A program made the position numbers and the translations under genes. Below the pieces are notes generated by a model. It did no database searches. It saw only the letters and a program-made list of their open reading frames with translations, and was not told where the DNA came from. DNA of 44,507 nt. Origin: CAZEDU01 sp964511185 (GTDB lineage: Bacteria > Myxococcota > Myxococcia > Myxococcales > Myxococcaceae). Below, piece after piece: positions 1 to 9,950 of the stretch. Every line of letters begins with the position of its first letter. Position 1 is the first letter of the stretch. Location of the stretch: positions 1 through 44,507 of the forward strand of contig CAZEDU010000031.1 in the NCBI GenBank assembly GCA_964511185.1. The letters are read 5' to 3'.

Positions 1-1539
<1,539 letters not shown>

Positions 1540-1573
1540 GGCAACGGCCCTTTAACACCGGGGCCGCACCCAT

Positions 1574-1600
1574 GCTGAACAAAGAAGCAGTCTTTGTTCA
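1574..1600. promoter_or_regulatory. Hairpin and LexA-like site upstream of uvrB
   Basis: Bases 1576-1585 and 1591-1600 form a perfect 10-bp inverted repeat (TGAACAAAGA / TCTTTGTTCA) around a 5-base loop. Read on the minus strand, 1590-1574 gives CTGCTTCTTTGTTCAGC. This matches about 14 of 17 positions of the Myxococcus xanthus LexA consensus as I remember it (CTRHAMRYBYGTTCAGS); the three mismatches are in the middle. It sits 35-51 bases upstream of the uvrB start, a sensible operator position. The repeat also overlaps the stop codon of the small peptide gene, so it could instead end that transcript, but no T-tract follows it in either direction. Confidence 0.45.
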
Positions 1601-1762
1601 ACCGCCCGTGCAGAAGTCGGGAGGCGGGATGGTCTGGCAGGGATCGAGCGACGTCTGCGCGAAGGCGACGAACTCGGTCTCCCACGCGATGGCGGGAGGC
1701 TGGTAGGCCGCCGGCTCAGCAGGCTTCGATGGCGCAGTTATCGAAAGAGAAGCGTCGTTCAT
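1598..1762 (-). CDS. Small two-cysteine peptide (54 aa), RiPP-precursor-like
   Basis: This short ORF fills most of the gap between uvrB and the pilin operon. It has a Ser/Ala/Pro-rich leader-like first half, then YQPPAIAWETEF at residues 20-31, then a short tail with Cys42 and Cys51 ending in CTGG. The layout (polar leader, a 'Y-x-P-P-x-I-x-W-E' block, short Cys/Pro core) recalls small ribosomal peptide precursors common in myxobacteria. That comparison is from memory, and no modifying enzyme or transporter gene is nearby. No strong ribosome-binding site precedes the ATG at 1762. The stop codon lies inside the hairpin at 1576-1600. It may be a genuine peptide gene or a chance ORF. Confidence 0.45.
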   Translation of the reverse strand: MNDASLSITAPSKPAEPAAYQPPAIAWETEFVAFAQTSLDPCQTIPPPDFCTGG

Positions 1763-1995
1763 TGCGCTGACGCCATGATTTCGCGAATGGCGAAAGAAAG
1801 CCAGTATTCCGCTCAGCGGTGTGAGGCGTTCCGACCCGCCGCTCTGCATCACTTGCACTCCGCAAAAGTTGCAACGCGCTCTGCGGGCTCGGTTGCGTGT
1901 GGGTCTCGAGGCGCCCGCGCGCGAACGCCCTGACTTTTGCGGGCCCACCCAAGTGCGCCGAAGCTGTCCTCTCTTTTGCACAGGACGGCCACTCG
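1763..1995. other. Divergent spacer between the small peptide and the minor pilin operon
   Basis: These 233 bases separate the minus-strand peptide from the plus-strand pilin genes and should hold both promoters. I looked for a sigma-54 TGGC-N8-TTGC element and did not find a convincing one. I see only a Shine-Dalgarno-like AGGAC a few bases before the ATG at 1996. Confidence 0.4.
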
Positions 1996-2712
1996 ATGCG
2001 TACGAATCGCAGAGCGAATGTGGGATGGCAGCGCCGGCGGACGGGCTTCACCCTCATCGAGGCGATCATCGTGGTGGGGCTCATCGCGCTCATCGCCGCG
2101 TTGGGGGCCGCCGCGTTCCGCAACACGACCGGCAAGGCGCGGCTGCAGAACGCGCTCTTCGAGATCTCCGCCCTCGGCACCGTCGCGCAGATGAACGCCG
2201 CGCAGTCGGGCATCCCCAACTACCTGGTGTTCTTCGAGACCAACAGCCAGTGGGGCGTCGCCCACGTCGAGCGGCACGATCCGGAGCCCACGCTCGCGCA
2301 GTGGCAGGCGATGGTGCTGGGCGCGAAGGCGCCGGATCTGAACGAGCGCTGGCTGGGAGGCAGCGTGCGCGACGTCCTGAAGCTCTCGGACTCCGGCGGG
2401 GTCGCCCTCTCGCCGTTCTCGACCTCTGGCTACAGCGCCACGACGGTCAAGCGGCCGTTCGCGCAGATCACCCCGACGGCGTCGGGCACGTCCAGCGAGC
2501 TGCTCAAGTCGTGCAACTTCTGTGTGTCCGCGAGCGGCGGGACGCTCGGCGTTCTTCGCTTCGAGCCTTCCGGGGTGATGCGGCGTTCTCCCGACGGAGG
2601 GCCGCTGTCGCTCCTGGTGTCGGTGCGCGTCTCCCGGGCGGGAGAGAACCAACGGCCGAAGCTCATCGCCTTCTCGAACCCAGCTGGGCTGGTCAAGGTG
2701 TTCGACCCATGA
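1996..2712 (+). CDS. GspH/FimT-family minor pseudopilin
   Basis: This is a prepilin-like protein of 238 residues, first in a run of pilus-assembly genes. After a short basic leader (residues 1-17) it has the prepilin peptidase site RRRTG/FTLIEA, with the conserved Glu at +5, followed by a hydrophobic helix of about 20 residues. PilD would cut after the Gly and methylate the Phe. Proteins of this family prime type IV pilus assembly as part of the tip complex. The ATG at 1996 was chosen because it gives a normal leader and follows AGGACG; an upstream in-frame ATG at 1897 would add 33 unlikely residues. The stop overlaps the next start as ATGA. Confidence 0.88.
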   Translation: MRTNRRANVGWQRRRTGFTLIEAIIVVGLIALIAALGAAAFRNTTGKARLQNALFEISALGTVAQMNAAQSGIPNYLVFFETNSQWGVAHVERHDPEPTLAQWQAMVLGAKAPDLNERWLGGSVRDVLKLSDSGGVALSPFSTSGYSATTVKRPFAQITPTASGTSSELLKSCNFCVSASGGTLGVLRFEPSGVMRRSPDGGPLSLLVSVRVSRAGENQRPKLIAFSNPAGLVKVFDP

Positions 2713-3233
2713 AGCGCTTCTTCTCTCGACGTCGTGCGCAGGCGGGAACCAGCCTCATCGAGGCGATGGTGGCGCTCGCGGTGTTCTCGATCGGCATTCT
2801 GGGCGTGATGCAGATGAACATTCTCGCGTCGGCGCAGACGGGGCTCGCCAGCCGAGAGACCGCCGCGGCCTCCATCGCGCGCGACCTCGTCGATACGTTC
2901 GAGCGCATCCCTTATGCCCACACCGCGCTGGCGACGGGGACGACCCACTCGCTCCAGAGCGACTGGGGCACCGAGCAGCCGCTCTTAGGAGCGGCGAGCG
3001 CCATCGTGGACGCCGACGGCCGCAACCCCGACGGCAGCAGCCGCTACGCGGTGACCTGGAACGCGGTGGAGAACATCGTGAATGCGAACGGCGAGAACGC
3101 GGGCAAGACCATTCAAATCAACGTGACGTTCCGGACCACGTCGGCCGGTACGACCAAGACCGTTTCGTTCTTCACCATCAAATACAACCCAGACACCGTC
3201 GTTGGCGCGTCTGACCGGTTCCAGGAGATCTGA
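2709..3233 (+). CDS. pilV: PilV-like type IV pilus minor pilin
   Basis: This 174-residue protein begins with a basic leader and the site QAG/TSLIEAMVALAVFSIGIL, typical of the PilV/GspI branch of minor pilins, with Glu at +5. The remainder is a small globular domain rich in Thr and Asn. It should act in the pilus-tip priming complex with the FimT-, PilW- and PilX-like neighbours. Its start overlaps the previous stop (ATGA), pointing to translational coupling. The next gene starts 2 bases after its stop, and that gene's AGGAG lies within the end of this one. Confidence 0.88.
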   Translation: MKRFFSRRRAQAGTSLIEAMVALAVFSIGILGVMQMNILASAQTGLASRETAAASIARDLVDTFERIPYAHTALATGTTHSLQSDWGTEQPLLGAASAIVDADGRNPDGSSRYAVTWNAVENIVNANGENAGKTIQINVTFRTTSAGTTKTVSFFTIKYNPDTVVGASDRFQEI

Positions 3234-3235
3234 CC

Positions 3236-4492
3236 TTGCGACGTCGATCCTCCAAAGGCATGACGTTGGTCGAGCTTCTGACGACGCTCGCGATCAGCGG
3301 CGTCATCATGGTGGGCATCACCAGCGCGTTCCTCGCGCAGACCCGCCAGTACCAGATCCACGCCAGCCGGCAGGGGCTGCAGTCGAACGTGCGGCGCGGA
3401 ATGATGTTCATGGAGGACCGGCTCCGCGCCGCCGGCTACGGCGTGGACCCGCGGTTCACGTTCACCGCGTATGACGGCTTCGACGTCCAGAACACCAACG
3501 CGCCGAACCTGAACTTCCCCGACGCGATCACCATCCTGACGCGAGATCCGCGCTTCCAGCGGACCACCAACTCGGCGCTCACCACCAGCTCGACGCAGAT
3601 GACGTTGAACGCCGCGGCGAGCCTCAGCCGCGGGCAGATCCTCCTCATCCTCTGCCCCGGCGCGGAGGACTACGCGTACGTCACCGTTCAGTCGGCCACG
3701 AACACGAACGTCGTCACCTTCAACCCCGTCGCGAGCGCGGCCAACCCAGAGACGCCCATCTCGCTGCCCGGCGCCCGCTTTCACCAACAAGCCAACTTCG
3801 GCCCGGGCTGCTTCGGGAACACCGGCCAGATGAAGACGGTGGTCAAGATCGACCGCTACTCCTTCTACGTCGCCGCGTTCGACGACGACGGCAACCCGAG
3901 CAGCCCGCCGACGCCCTATCTGATGCTGCACCAGGGCTTGGACGTCGCCGGCACCGGCACCATCGGCACCGCGAGCAGCCCGGTGAACGCCGAAGACGGC
4001 ATTCCGCTCGCGCACGGCATCGAGCAGCTGCAGATCGCCTACATCCTCAACCCGGCGCCCAACGCGGTGCCGACCATCTTGGGCGTCGATGCTTCACCGG
4101 GCTGGGGTCCGGCGTGGGCGGGCAGCAGCCTCATCCCGGCCATGAGCGACAGCTACGACTCGCCCAACCGGACCATCAGCCACCCGGCCAACATTCGGCA
4201 GGTCCGCGTCACCATGGTGGCCCGAAGCCCGGTCCGCATCGACGCCTTCGAGGGCGACGACATGTTCGAGTCGGGCGCGAGCTGGGCGACCGAGACCTTG
4301 TCCACCAGCGGCGTCGTCGCGTGGAGGCAGCTCGAGAACCTGGACCCCAACGCCAACAACGTCTTTCGACCAGACGACCAGTTCCGACCGCCCGGCACGC
4401 GCTACGCCCGCACCACGCTTCGTCTCTCGGTTTCGCCGAAGAACCTCTTGCTGCGCTCTCAGTTCCTGCCCCCGAACGATTTGGGAGGGTGA
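3236..4492 (+). CDS. pilW: PilW-like type IV pilus minor pilin
   Basis: This is a large minor pilin of 418 residues starting at TTG 3236, which has a good AGGAG at 3223-3227. The leader is RRRSSKG/MTLVELLTTLAISG, the prepilin signature with Glu at +5. PilW-family proteins are the largest of the priming minor pilins and correspond to GspJ. The body is rich in Thr, Asn and Pro, as expected for an exported beta-rich domain. The start codon is not ATG, so automated calls may move it to an internal Met (for example the ATG at 3260), which would remove the leader. Confidence 0.86.
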   Translation: MRRRSSKGMTLVELLTTLAISGVIMVGITSAFLAQTRQYQIHASRQGLQSNVRRGMMFMEDRLRAAGYGVDPRFTFTAYDGFDVQNTNAPNLNFPDAITILTRDPRFQRTTNSALTTSSTQMTLNAAASLSRGQILLILCPGAEDYAYVTVQSATNTNVVTFNPVASAANPETPISLPGARFHQQANFGPGCFGNTGQMKTVVKIDRYSFYVAAFDDDGNPSSPPTPYLMLHQGLDVAGTGTIGTASSPVNAEDGIPLAHGIEQLQIAYILNPAPNAVPTILGVDASPGWGPAWAGSSLIPAMSDSYDSPNRTISHPANIRQVRVTMVARSPVRIDAFEGDDMFESGASWATETLSTSGVVAWRQLENLDPNANNVFRPDDQFRPPGTRYARTTLRLSVSPKNLLLRSQFLPPNDLGG

Positions 4493-4495
4493 TCC

Positions 4496-4978
4496 GTGAA
4501 GCTCCAACGTCGGCTGACACGCGGTTTCTCACTGCTGGTCGCCATCATCATCGTGCTGGTCATGACCCTCTTGGTGGTGGGCGCCATCGCTTACACCGGG
4601 TCGGAGCGCCGCGCCGCGATCGCGCGGACGCGCGCGGAGCGGATCTCGGGCTGCGTGCAGGCCGCGCGCAACCTGTTCCTCACGCAGGTCAAGGTGCTCC
4701 AGACGGCCGCGCCGAACGCGCAGCTCGATGCGGGCGTCATGCTGAACGGCAGCCTGATGACGATTCAGGGACGGCACTACTCGGGCACGACGATCACCAA
4801 CATCCGCAACCTGGCTGAAGACTCGGTCGGCGGCTCGTCGGAGATCGTCGCCGACGAGTCGAACATGGCCGGTCGGCCGCCGCTGCGCGCCGGGTTCTAT
4901 TCCGTCACCGCCACCTGTCAGGAGTTCGCCGGCGGGCCGGAGCAGGAAGTCGAGTTTGCGATGAGGATTGGACTATGA
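4496..4978 (+). CDS. pilX: PilX-like minor pilin lacking Glu5
   Basis: This 160-residue protein starts at GTG 4496 behind a strong GGAGG (4484-4488). The leader and helix read RG/FSLLVAIIIVLVMTLLVVG. The +5 position is Val instead of Glu, which is typical of PilX/GspK proteins that cap the pilus tip and do not need the Glu that pairs with a neighbouring subunit's N-terminus. Its position directly before pilY1 matches the gene order of pilVWXY1 clusters in other bacteria. The ATGA overlap with pilY1 indicates coupled translation. Confidence 0.85.
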   Translation: MKLQRRLTRGFSLLVAIIIVLVMTLLVVGAIAYTGSERRAAIARTRAERISGCVQAARNLFLTQVKVLQTAAPNAQLDAGVMLNGSLMTIQGRHYSGTTITNIRNLAEDSVGGSSEIVADESNMAGRPPLRAGFYSVTATCQEFAGGPEQEVEFAMRIGL

Positions 4979-7900
4979 AGACAGCATTCACCCGTCAAAG
5001 CTTCTTCGGCCTCGCGGCCATCGGAGCGCTGGCCATCCTCTTCTCGGGCGACCGCGCTTCGGCCGAGTTCGGCGCCGCCCAGACGAAGCTCGCCTGCTGT
5101 CAGCTGACCACGTCGCTCGCCAGCCAGTACCTGCGCGGCAGCGACGTGCCTGGCGACGAGCGCTTCTTCAAGACCGAAGCCGCGCCGCCGAACATCCACT
5201 TCCTGTTCGACAACTCGGGGTCGATGCGGTTCATCGCGCAGGTCGACGTCTACAACGAAGCGCCGTTCTTCAACAGCGACCCGGCCAACAACGGCTGCAG
5301 CAACACGTATCTGATCGCCTATCAGACGGCGAAGGGGTGGGACCCGAACACCGAGACCGGCGGGGCGCCCTATTACCCGTACCCGGACCAAGGCACCGGG
5401 CTGGGCTCCGACAACGGCCCGTACACCAACCTCTGGCGACCCGACTACATCTACGCCTACTACATCGGCTGGCCCACCTCGGGCTTCAGCCCGTCGGTCG
5501 CGTACACGAACAAGACCGCCGCGTGCAAAGGGCTCTGGCCGAGCTGGGCGTCGTCTCAAGCCACCCAATACAACCGGTGCCTGACCTGCCTGAACACGCG
5601 CGGCTTCTACAAGAAGACCGGCGTGTCGTTCCCCAACGACAGCGCGATGATCTTCACCGGCAACATGATGAACTTCAACCCGACGCGGGCCGTGTCCGCG
5701 CGCGCGGTGCTCAAGCAGGTCGTCAAGGACATGCGGCGGGTGCGCATGGGCCTGACGGTGTTCGACGGCAGCTCGGGCGGCAACATGATCCGCGCGCAGA
5801 ACCCCGCCTGCAACCTGTCTCTGTCGGAAGGATCCAACTTCGACAACAACCGCGCGAGCATCGTCAACAGCATCAACGGCCTGACCTTCTCGAGCTCGAC
5901 GCCGCTGGCCGAGTCGCTGCTGAACGTCGGGCAATACTTCTGCTCCGACAACAAGCGCTACACGAACAGCCCGACGGCGAGCGCGCCGAACATCCCAGGC
6001 TTCGGGTTCTCCAGCAGCTACATCAAGTCGGCGTTCAACAACGGCTCACTCAGCGGACAGCAGCGAAGCGTCTGCTGGGGTTGCCAGGTCTCGTCGGTGG
6101 TGATCATCACCGACGGCCGCCCCGACGGCGACAACTCCCTCCCCCGGTCTCAGATCTTCTCGCGCAACGGCGGTCAGGTCCGCTGCGACAACGACGCGTT
6201 CGGCAACAACCTGTGCGCGGACCTGGAGTCCTCGCAGGACGACATGCTCGATGACGTCGCGAAGCTCCTGTACACGCAGGATCTCCAGATCACGATTCCG
6301 CCGGTCACCAGCGGGTCGAACTTCAACAGCGCCGGACAGCAGAGCCTCATCACGTACACGATCGGCTTCGGCGTCGATCACCCGATCCTGGCGAACGCCG
6401 CGCGCTACGGCGGCGGCGAGTACTACGTCGCCAACGACGCCGACGAGCTGCGCGACCGCATCCTCGCGGTCGTCTCGCAGGTGGAGACGCGCGCGACCTC
6501 GTTCGCCGCCGCGTCGGTGTCGAGCCTTCAGGTGAACCGGACGGGCGGATCGCTGCTGCCGCGCTTCCGTCCCTCGCGCCTGAACAACAAGCCGTGGACC
6601 GGCTACCTCTACCGCTTCGAGCTCGGCGCCGAGACGATCACCCAGTACGGCGGCGCCTTCTGCGACCCGGCGAAGGCCGCCACCATCCTCACCGGCGGCG
6701 CCGGCGATCCGAACGACCTCAACATGGACGGCGACTGCGACGACCTCAACCTGATCGACATCGAAGACGACGCCGTGGTCGAGGACGACGACGGCGTGTT
6801 CCGAAAGGCGCTCAGCCCGTTGGAGGTGGCCAAGCCGTACTGGGAAGCTTCGGCGGTGATGAAGCCCACCACGGGGATGACCCAGCACTGGCAGACCCGC
6901 CACATCTACACGGTGGTGGACAGCAACAACGACAACCGGCTGGATTGGCTCGACACGCCCATCGAGTTCAGCGTCGCGAACGCGGCGACCCTGCGCATGT
7001 ACATGGGCATTCCGAACACCGCCAACCCCTGCCCGGACCTCTCCTCCGCGCTCGGCTACGTGACGCCGCCGCTCACCCCGAACCAATGCGCGGAGTGGGT
7101 GATCAAGTGGTACCGCGGGGCCGACATCTTCAACGCCGACCCGGGCCGGCGCGACTACGACCGCGAGCACTTCCTGCAGGACATCTTCCACTCCTCGCCG
7201 GTGGTGGTCGAGCCGCCCTCGTCCAAGTTCCTCTGCGGCATCACCGGCCAGTGCACGCAGACGCTCTTCGGCACCAAGACCCCGCTGAAGGACTACAGCG
7301 GGATCGACGCCTACGACAAATGGGTCCAGGAGCACGGCAAGCGGGACAAGGTCGTCCTGGTGGGCTCGAACAGCGGCATGCTCCACGCCTTCCACAACGG
7401 CAACTACCTGAACGTGAACGACCCGTACCTCGAGCAGCCGATCTACGATCAAGGCTCGGGCACCGAGCTCTGGGCGTTCGTCCCGCCGGATCAGCTGCCC
7501 AAGCTCCTGCCGAACATCGACCGGCAGGCGTACTTCGTCGACGGCACGCCCATGGTGCGCGACGTGTGGTTGAACGGCGTGGGCGCGGACGCGGTCGGGT
7601 CGGACCAGATCAAGCAATGGACGGAGTTCCGCACCGTCGCCGTCACGGGCTATGGCATCGGCGGCACGCACCGCTTCGCGCTCGACATCACGCGGCTGCT
7701 CCCCAACCCGGGCGACACCTTCAGCGACCGCTCCGTGATCATCACCAAGAACGTGAAAGTGTATCGGCGCTCGGACCCGCTCGACCCCGACTCGCCCGTC
7801 AGCACGACGCCGACGACCATCACCCTGAAGTACAGCCCGCCGTCGCAGGCTGGCGACTTCCGCTGGCTGTGGCCGCAGCCCTGCGACGCGGAGGCGCTGG

Positions 7901-9462
7901 TCGTGGGTGACAGCTACGGCAACTTCTCCCCGAAGCCCCCGCCGCTCGGGGCCGTCGCGATCGCGAACGCCGCGGGCCCGCTCCAGGTCAACAGCGTGAA
8001 GGCCGAGGAGCGCTGGATCGGCTTCTTCAACGGCGGCTGGGACCCGTACCTGGCGCGCGGCCGCGGCCTGGCGATGGTGGATCTCAAGGAGGGCAACACC
8101 CTCTGGCAGTACTGGCACGGCGAATCCAAGGCGAACGCCGACGACATGAAGTACCCGTTCGTGGCGGTCCCTTCGATGATGGACCTGGGTAACTCGGTGA
8201 ACGCGGAGCCGGATCGCGATCTGCTCTTCGACACCGCGACCGTGGGTGACTACGGCGGCAACATCTGGACGGTACGCTTCTGGCAGCCGGGCACCATCGT
8301 CTCGGGCAAGGTGACCAACTGGTTCGCGGCGCGCGCCTTCCGGCCCAGCGGCGCCAGCGACAACGCCGTACGCCAGCCCATCACCTTCATGACCTCGAAC
8401 GCGCTGCAGCCTTCGACCGGCTACCTGCGCACGTACGTGGGCACCGGAGATCGCTTCAACATGTTGGACAAGGACGGGCCGCTCTGCCGGCTCTCGAACC
8501 CCTACGCCTGCGCGCAGCTCGGCTGCACGGTGCGAAACACCGTCCGAATCGATCGCGGCCCGGCGTCGACCCAGTCGACGAACGCCCAGTACGCCTCGAA
8601 GGCCTACAGCACGAGCACGACCGCCCTCGCGGCGGCGGGCAACGCCTGCAGCGGCGCGCGCATGAAGCTGACGTGGGACTACGACAGCACGGGCTCGTGC
8701 GGGCAGAACTCGGCCGGCACGCTCGAGTACGTCTGCAGCGGCACCACCTCGACGTGGACCTGCAGCAAGGCGGTGGACAACTGGGACAAGTCGGCCTACC
8801 AGGCCACGGCGCCCACCACGAGCCCGGACAAGTTCTTCGGCTTCTGGTCCTACGGCGGCAGCTCGTCCACCCGCCGCTTCAACACCAGCGCCGAGGCGCT
8901 CACGTACGACACCGCGTTCGGCAGCAACACCCGGCCGATGAGCGAAGGCGACCTCACGCACCTGACCTCCAACACGGTCTCGGCAGACAAGCTCGGGAAC
9001 GGTTGGTACCTCTCGTATGGGCACGGCGAGACGCCTGGCCGTCCGGACGAGCGCACCGGCTCCGGCTCGACCGTTCTCGACGGCTGCGTGCTGTGGAACT
9101 CGTTCGAGGCCATCGAGGGCGGCTCGACGATCTGCGCCACGAGCGGCGAGAACGTGGCCCGCTTCTACCAGGCCAACTACGTGACCGGCTCGCCGAACTG
9201 CGCCGAGTCGTTCCAGCAGCCGGACGGCGGCTACGACCGGTACATCGAGCGCACGGTCGTCGCGATCCCCGGCGAGCCCAACGCCCAGCGGACGATCTCG
9301 GCCGGCCAAGGCGCGAGCACCATCGTGACGCTCGAGGCCGGCTTGACCCAAGGCAACACCGTTTCCGAGAGCAGCGAGCTGGTGCAATCGATTTATCAGC
9401 TGGAAGTCGACCACACCGAGCACGCGTGCCGACACGCGGGAGACACGTCTCAGTGCAAATGA
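4975..9462 (+). CDS. pilY1: PilY1-type pilus tip adhesin/assembly protein with VWA domain
   Basis: This is an exported 1495-residue protein with a signal peptide (residues 1-30, cleavage after ASA). A von Willebrand A domain begins near residue 72 with the metal-binding DNSGS at 79-83; an ITDGRPDGD segment follows later in the domain. Asp-rich, EF-hand-like loops lie near residues 580-608 (DLNMDGDCDD) and 649-660 (DSNNDNRLDWLD). From about residue 785 comes the PilY1 beta-propeller region, with the recognisable VVLVGSNSGMLHAFHNG and LWAFVPPDQLPKLLPN. PilY1 sits at the pilus tip, regulates extension and retraction through calcium and can act as adhesin or mechanosensor. The protein holds many cysteines. 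Coupled to pilX by ATGA and to the next lipoprotein gene by ATGATGA. Confidence 0.92.
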   Translation: MKTAFTRQSFFGLAAIGALAILFSGDRASAEFGAAQTKLACCQLTTSLASQYLRGSDVPGDERFFKTEAAPPNIHFLFDNSGSMRFIAQVDVYNEAPFFNSDPANNGCSNTYLIAYQTAKGWDPNTETGGAPYYPYPDQGTGLGSDNGPYTNLWRPDYIYAYYIGWPTSGFSPSVAYTNKTAACKGLWPSWASSQATQYNRCLTCLNTRGFYKKTGVSFPNDSAMIFTGNMMNFNPTRAVSARAVLKQVVKDMRRVRMGLTVFDGSSGGNMIRAQNPACNLSLSEGSNFDNNRASIVNSINGLTFSSSTPLAESLLNVGQYFCSDNKRYTNSPTASAPNIPGFGFSSSYIKSAFNNGSLSGQQRSVCWGCQVSSVVIITDGRPDGDNSLPRSQIFSRNGGQVRCDNDAFGNNLCADLESSQDDMLDDVAKLLYTQDLQITIPPVTSGSNFNSAGQQSLITYTIGFGVDHPILANAARYGGGEYYVANDADELRDRILAVVSQVETRATSFAAASVSSLQVNRTGGSLLPRFRPSRLNNKPWTGYLYRFELGAETITQYGGAFCDPAKAATILTGGAGDPNDLNMDGDCDDLNLIDIEDDAVVEDDDGVFRKALSPLEVAKPYWEASAVMKPTTGMTQHWQTRHIYTVVDSNNDNRLDWLDTPIEFSVANAATLRMYMGIPNTANPCPDLSSALGYVTPPLTPNQCAEWVIKWYRGADIFNADPGRRDYDREHFLQDIFHSSPVVVEPPSSKFLCGITGQCTQTLFGTKTPLKDYSGIDAYDKWVQEHGKRDKVVLVGSNSGMLHAFHNGNYLNVNDPYLEQPIYDQGSGTELWAFVPPDQLPKLLPNIDRQAYFVDGTPMVRDVWLNGVGADAVGSDQIKQWTEFRTVAVTGYGIGGTHRFALDITRLLPNPGDTFSDRSVIITKNVKVYRRSDPLDPDSPVSTTPTTITLKYSPPSQAGDFRWLWPQPCDAEALVVGDSYGNFSPKPPPLGAVAIANAAGPLQVNSVKAEERWIGFFNGGWDPYLARGRGLAMVDLKEGNTLWQYWHGESKANADDMKYPFVAVPSMMDLGNSVNAEPDRDLLFDTATVGDYGGNIWTVRFWQPGTIVSGKVTNWFAARAFRPSGASDNAVRQPITFMTSNALQPSTGYLRTYVGTGDRFNMLDKDGPLCRLSNPYACAQLGCTVRNTVRIDRGPASTQSTNAQYASKAYSTSTTALAAAGNACSGARMKLTWDYDSTGSCGQNSAGTLEYVCSGTTSTWTCSKAVDNWDKSAYQATAPTTSPDKFFGFWSYGGSSSTRRFNTSAEALTYDTAFGSNTRPMSEGDLTHLTSNTVSADKLGNGWYLSYGHGETPGRPDERTGSGSTVLDGCVLWNSFEAIEGGSTICATSGENVARFYQANYVTGSPNCAESFQQPDGGYDRYIERTVVAIPGEPNAQRTISAGQGASTIVTLEAGLTQGNTVSESSELVQSIYQLEVDHTEHACRHAGDTSQCK

Positions 9463-9941
9463 TGAAGAGAACCCTCCTCGCCGTTGGGCTCGCGGGGACG
9501 CTTCTGTGGGGCTGCACCGAGGAGAGCAAACCCACCGAGGCGAAGCCGCGCGAGGTCGCCGGGAACTTGAAGAAGCTCCCGCCGCTGCCCGCCAAGCTCG
9601 AGAACAGGAGCGGCACGGCGCGTCCCGTCGAGCCCATGCCGGACATGCCGGATCCGCAAGGCGCGGATCCGGATCTCAAGGTCGGCATGACCCGCGATGA
9701 GCTGATGACGGTGATGGGCAACTGCGCCGAGCGGACGACCCTGATCCCCGCCTACCGGGGCCGCTCCGTCGTCGAGGTCTTCCAGCCGCGACGAGAGGAG
9801 GCCTGCTTGAAGCGCTTCGGCCCGCGCCGCATCTTCGTTGCGGGGCTGACGGTCAGCGAGATTCAGCCGGGAATGGACCCTTCGCCGGCGGAGATCGCCA
9901 ACATGCCCCAGGCGGAGCGCGTCGAGCGCGGACCGCGTTGA
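9459..9941 (+). CDS. Small lipoprotein of the minor pilin operon
   Basis: This 160-residue protein has a lipoprotein signal peptide (MMKRTLLAVGLAGTLLWGC, lipobox LLWG/C at residue 19). A Lys/Pro/Glu-rich linker follows, then a domain of about 80 residues with GMTRDELMTVMGNC and a second Cys pair candidate in EEACLKRFG. The 'GMTRDEL...MG' turn recalls SmpA/BamE-type outer membrane lipoproteins ('GMTxxxV...lG'), so a BamE-like fold is possible; this is inference. The start overlaps the pilY1 stop, so it is co-translated with the tip protein and may help it cross or anchor at the outer membrane. There is no close family that I can name. Confidence 0.8.
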   Translation: MMKRTLLAVGLAGTLLWGCTEESKPTEAKPREVAGNLKKLPPLPAKLENRSGTARPVEPMPDMPDPQGADPDLKVGMTRDELMTVMGNCAERTTLIPAYRGRSVVEVFQPRREEACLKRFGPRRIFVAGLTVSEIQPGMDPSPAEIANMPQAERVERGPR

Positions 9942-9950
9942 GCGCGCCGC

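Noticed and set aside
6046..9435. 1129-residue minus-strand frame opposite pilY1
   Set aside because: Low-complexity Arg/Val/Ala composition and no domain; pilY1 on the plus strand has the recognised domains.
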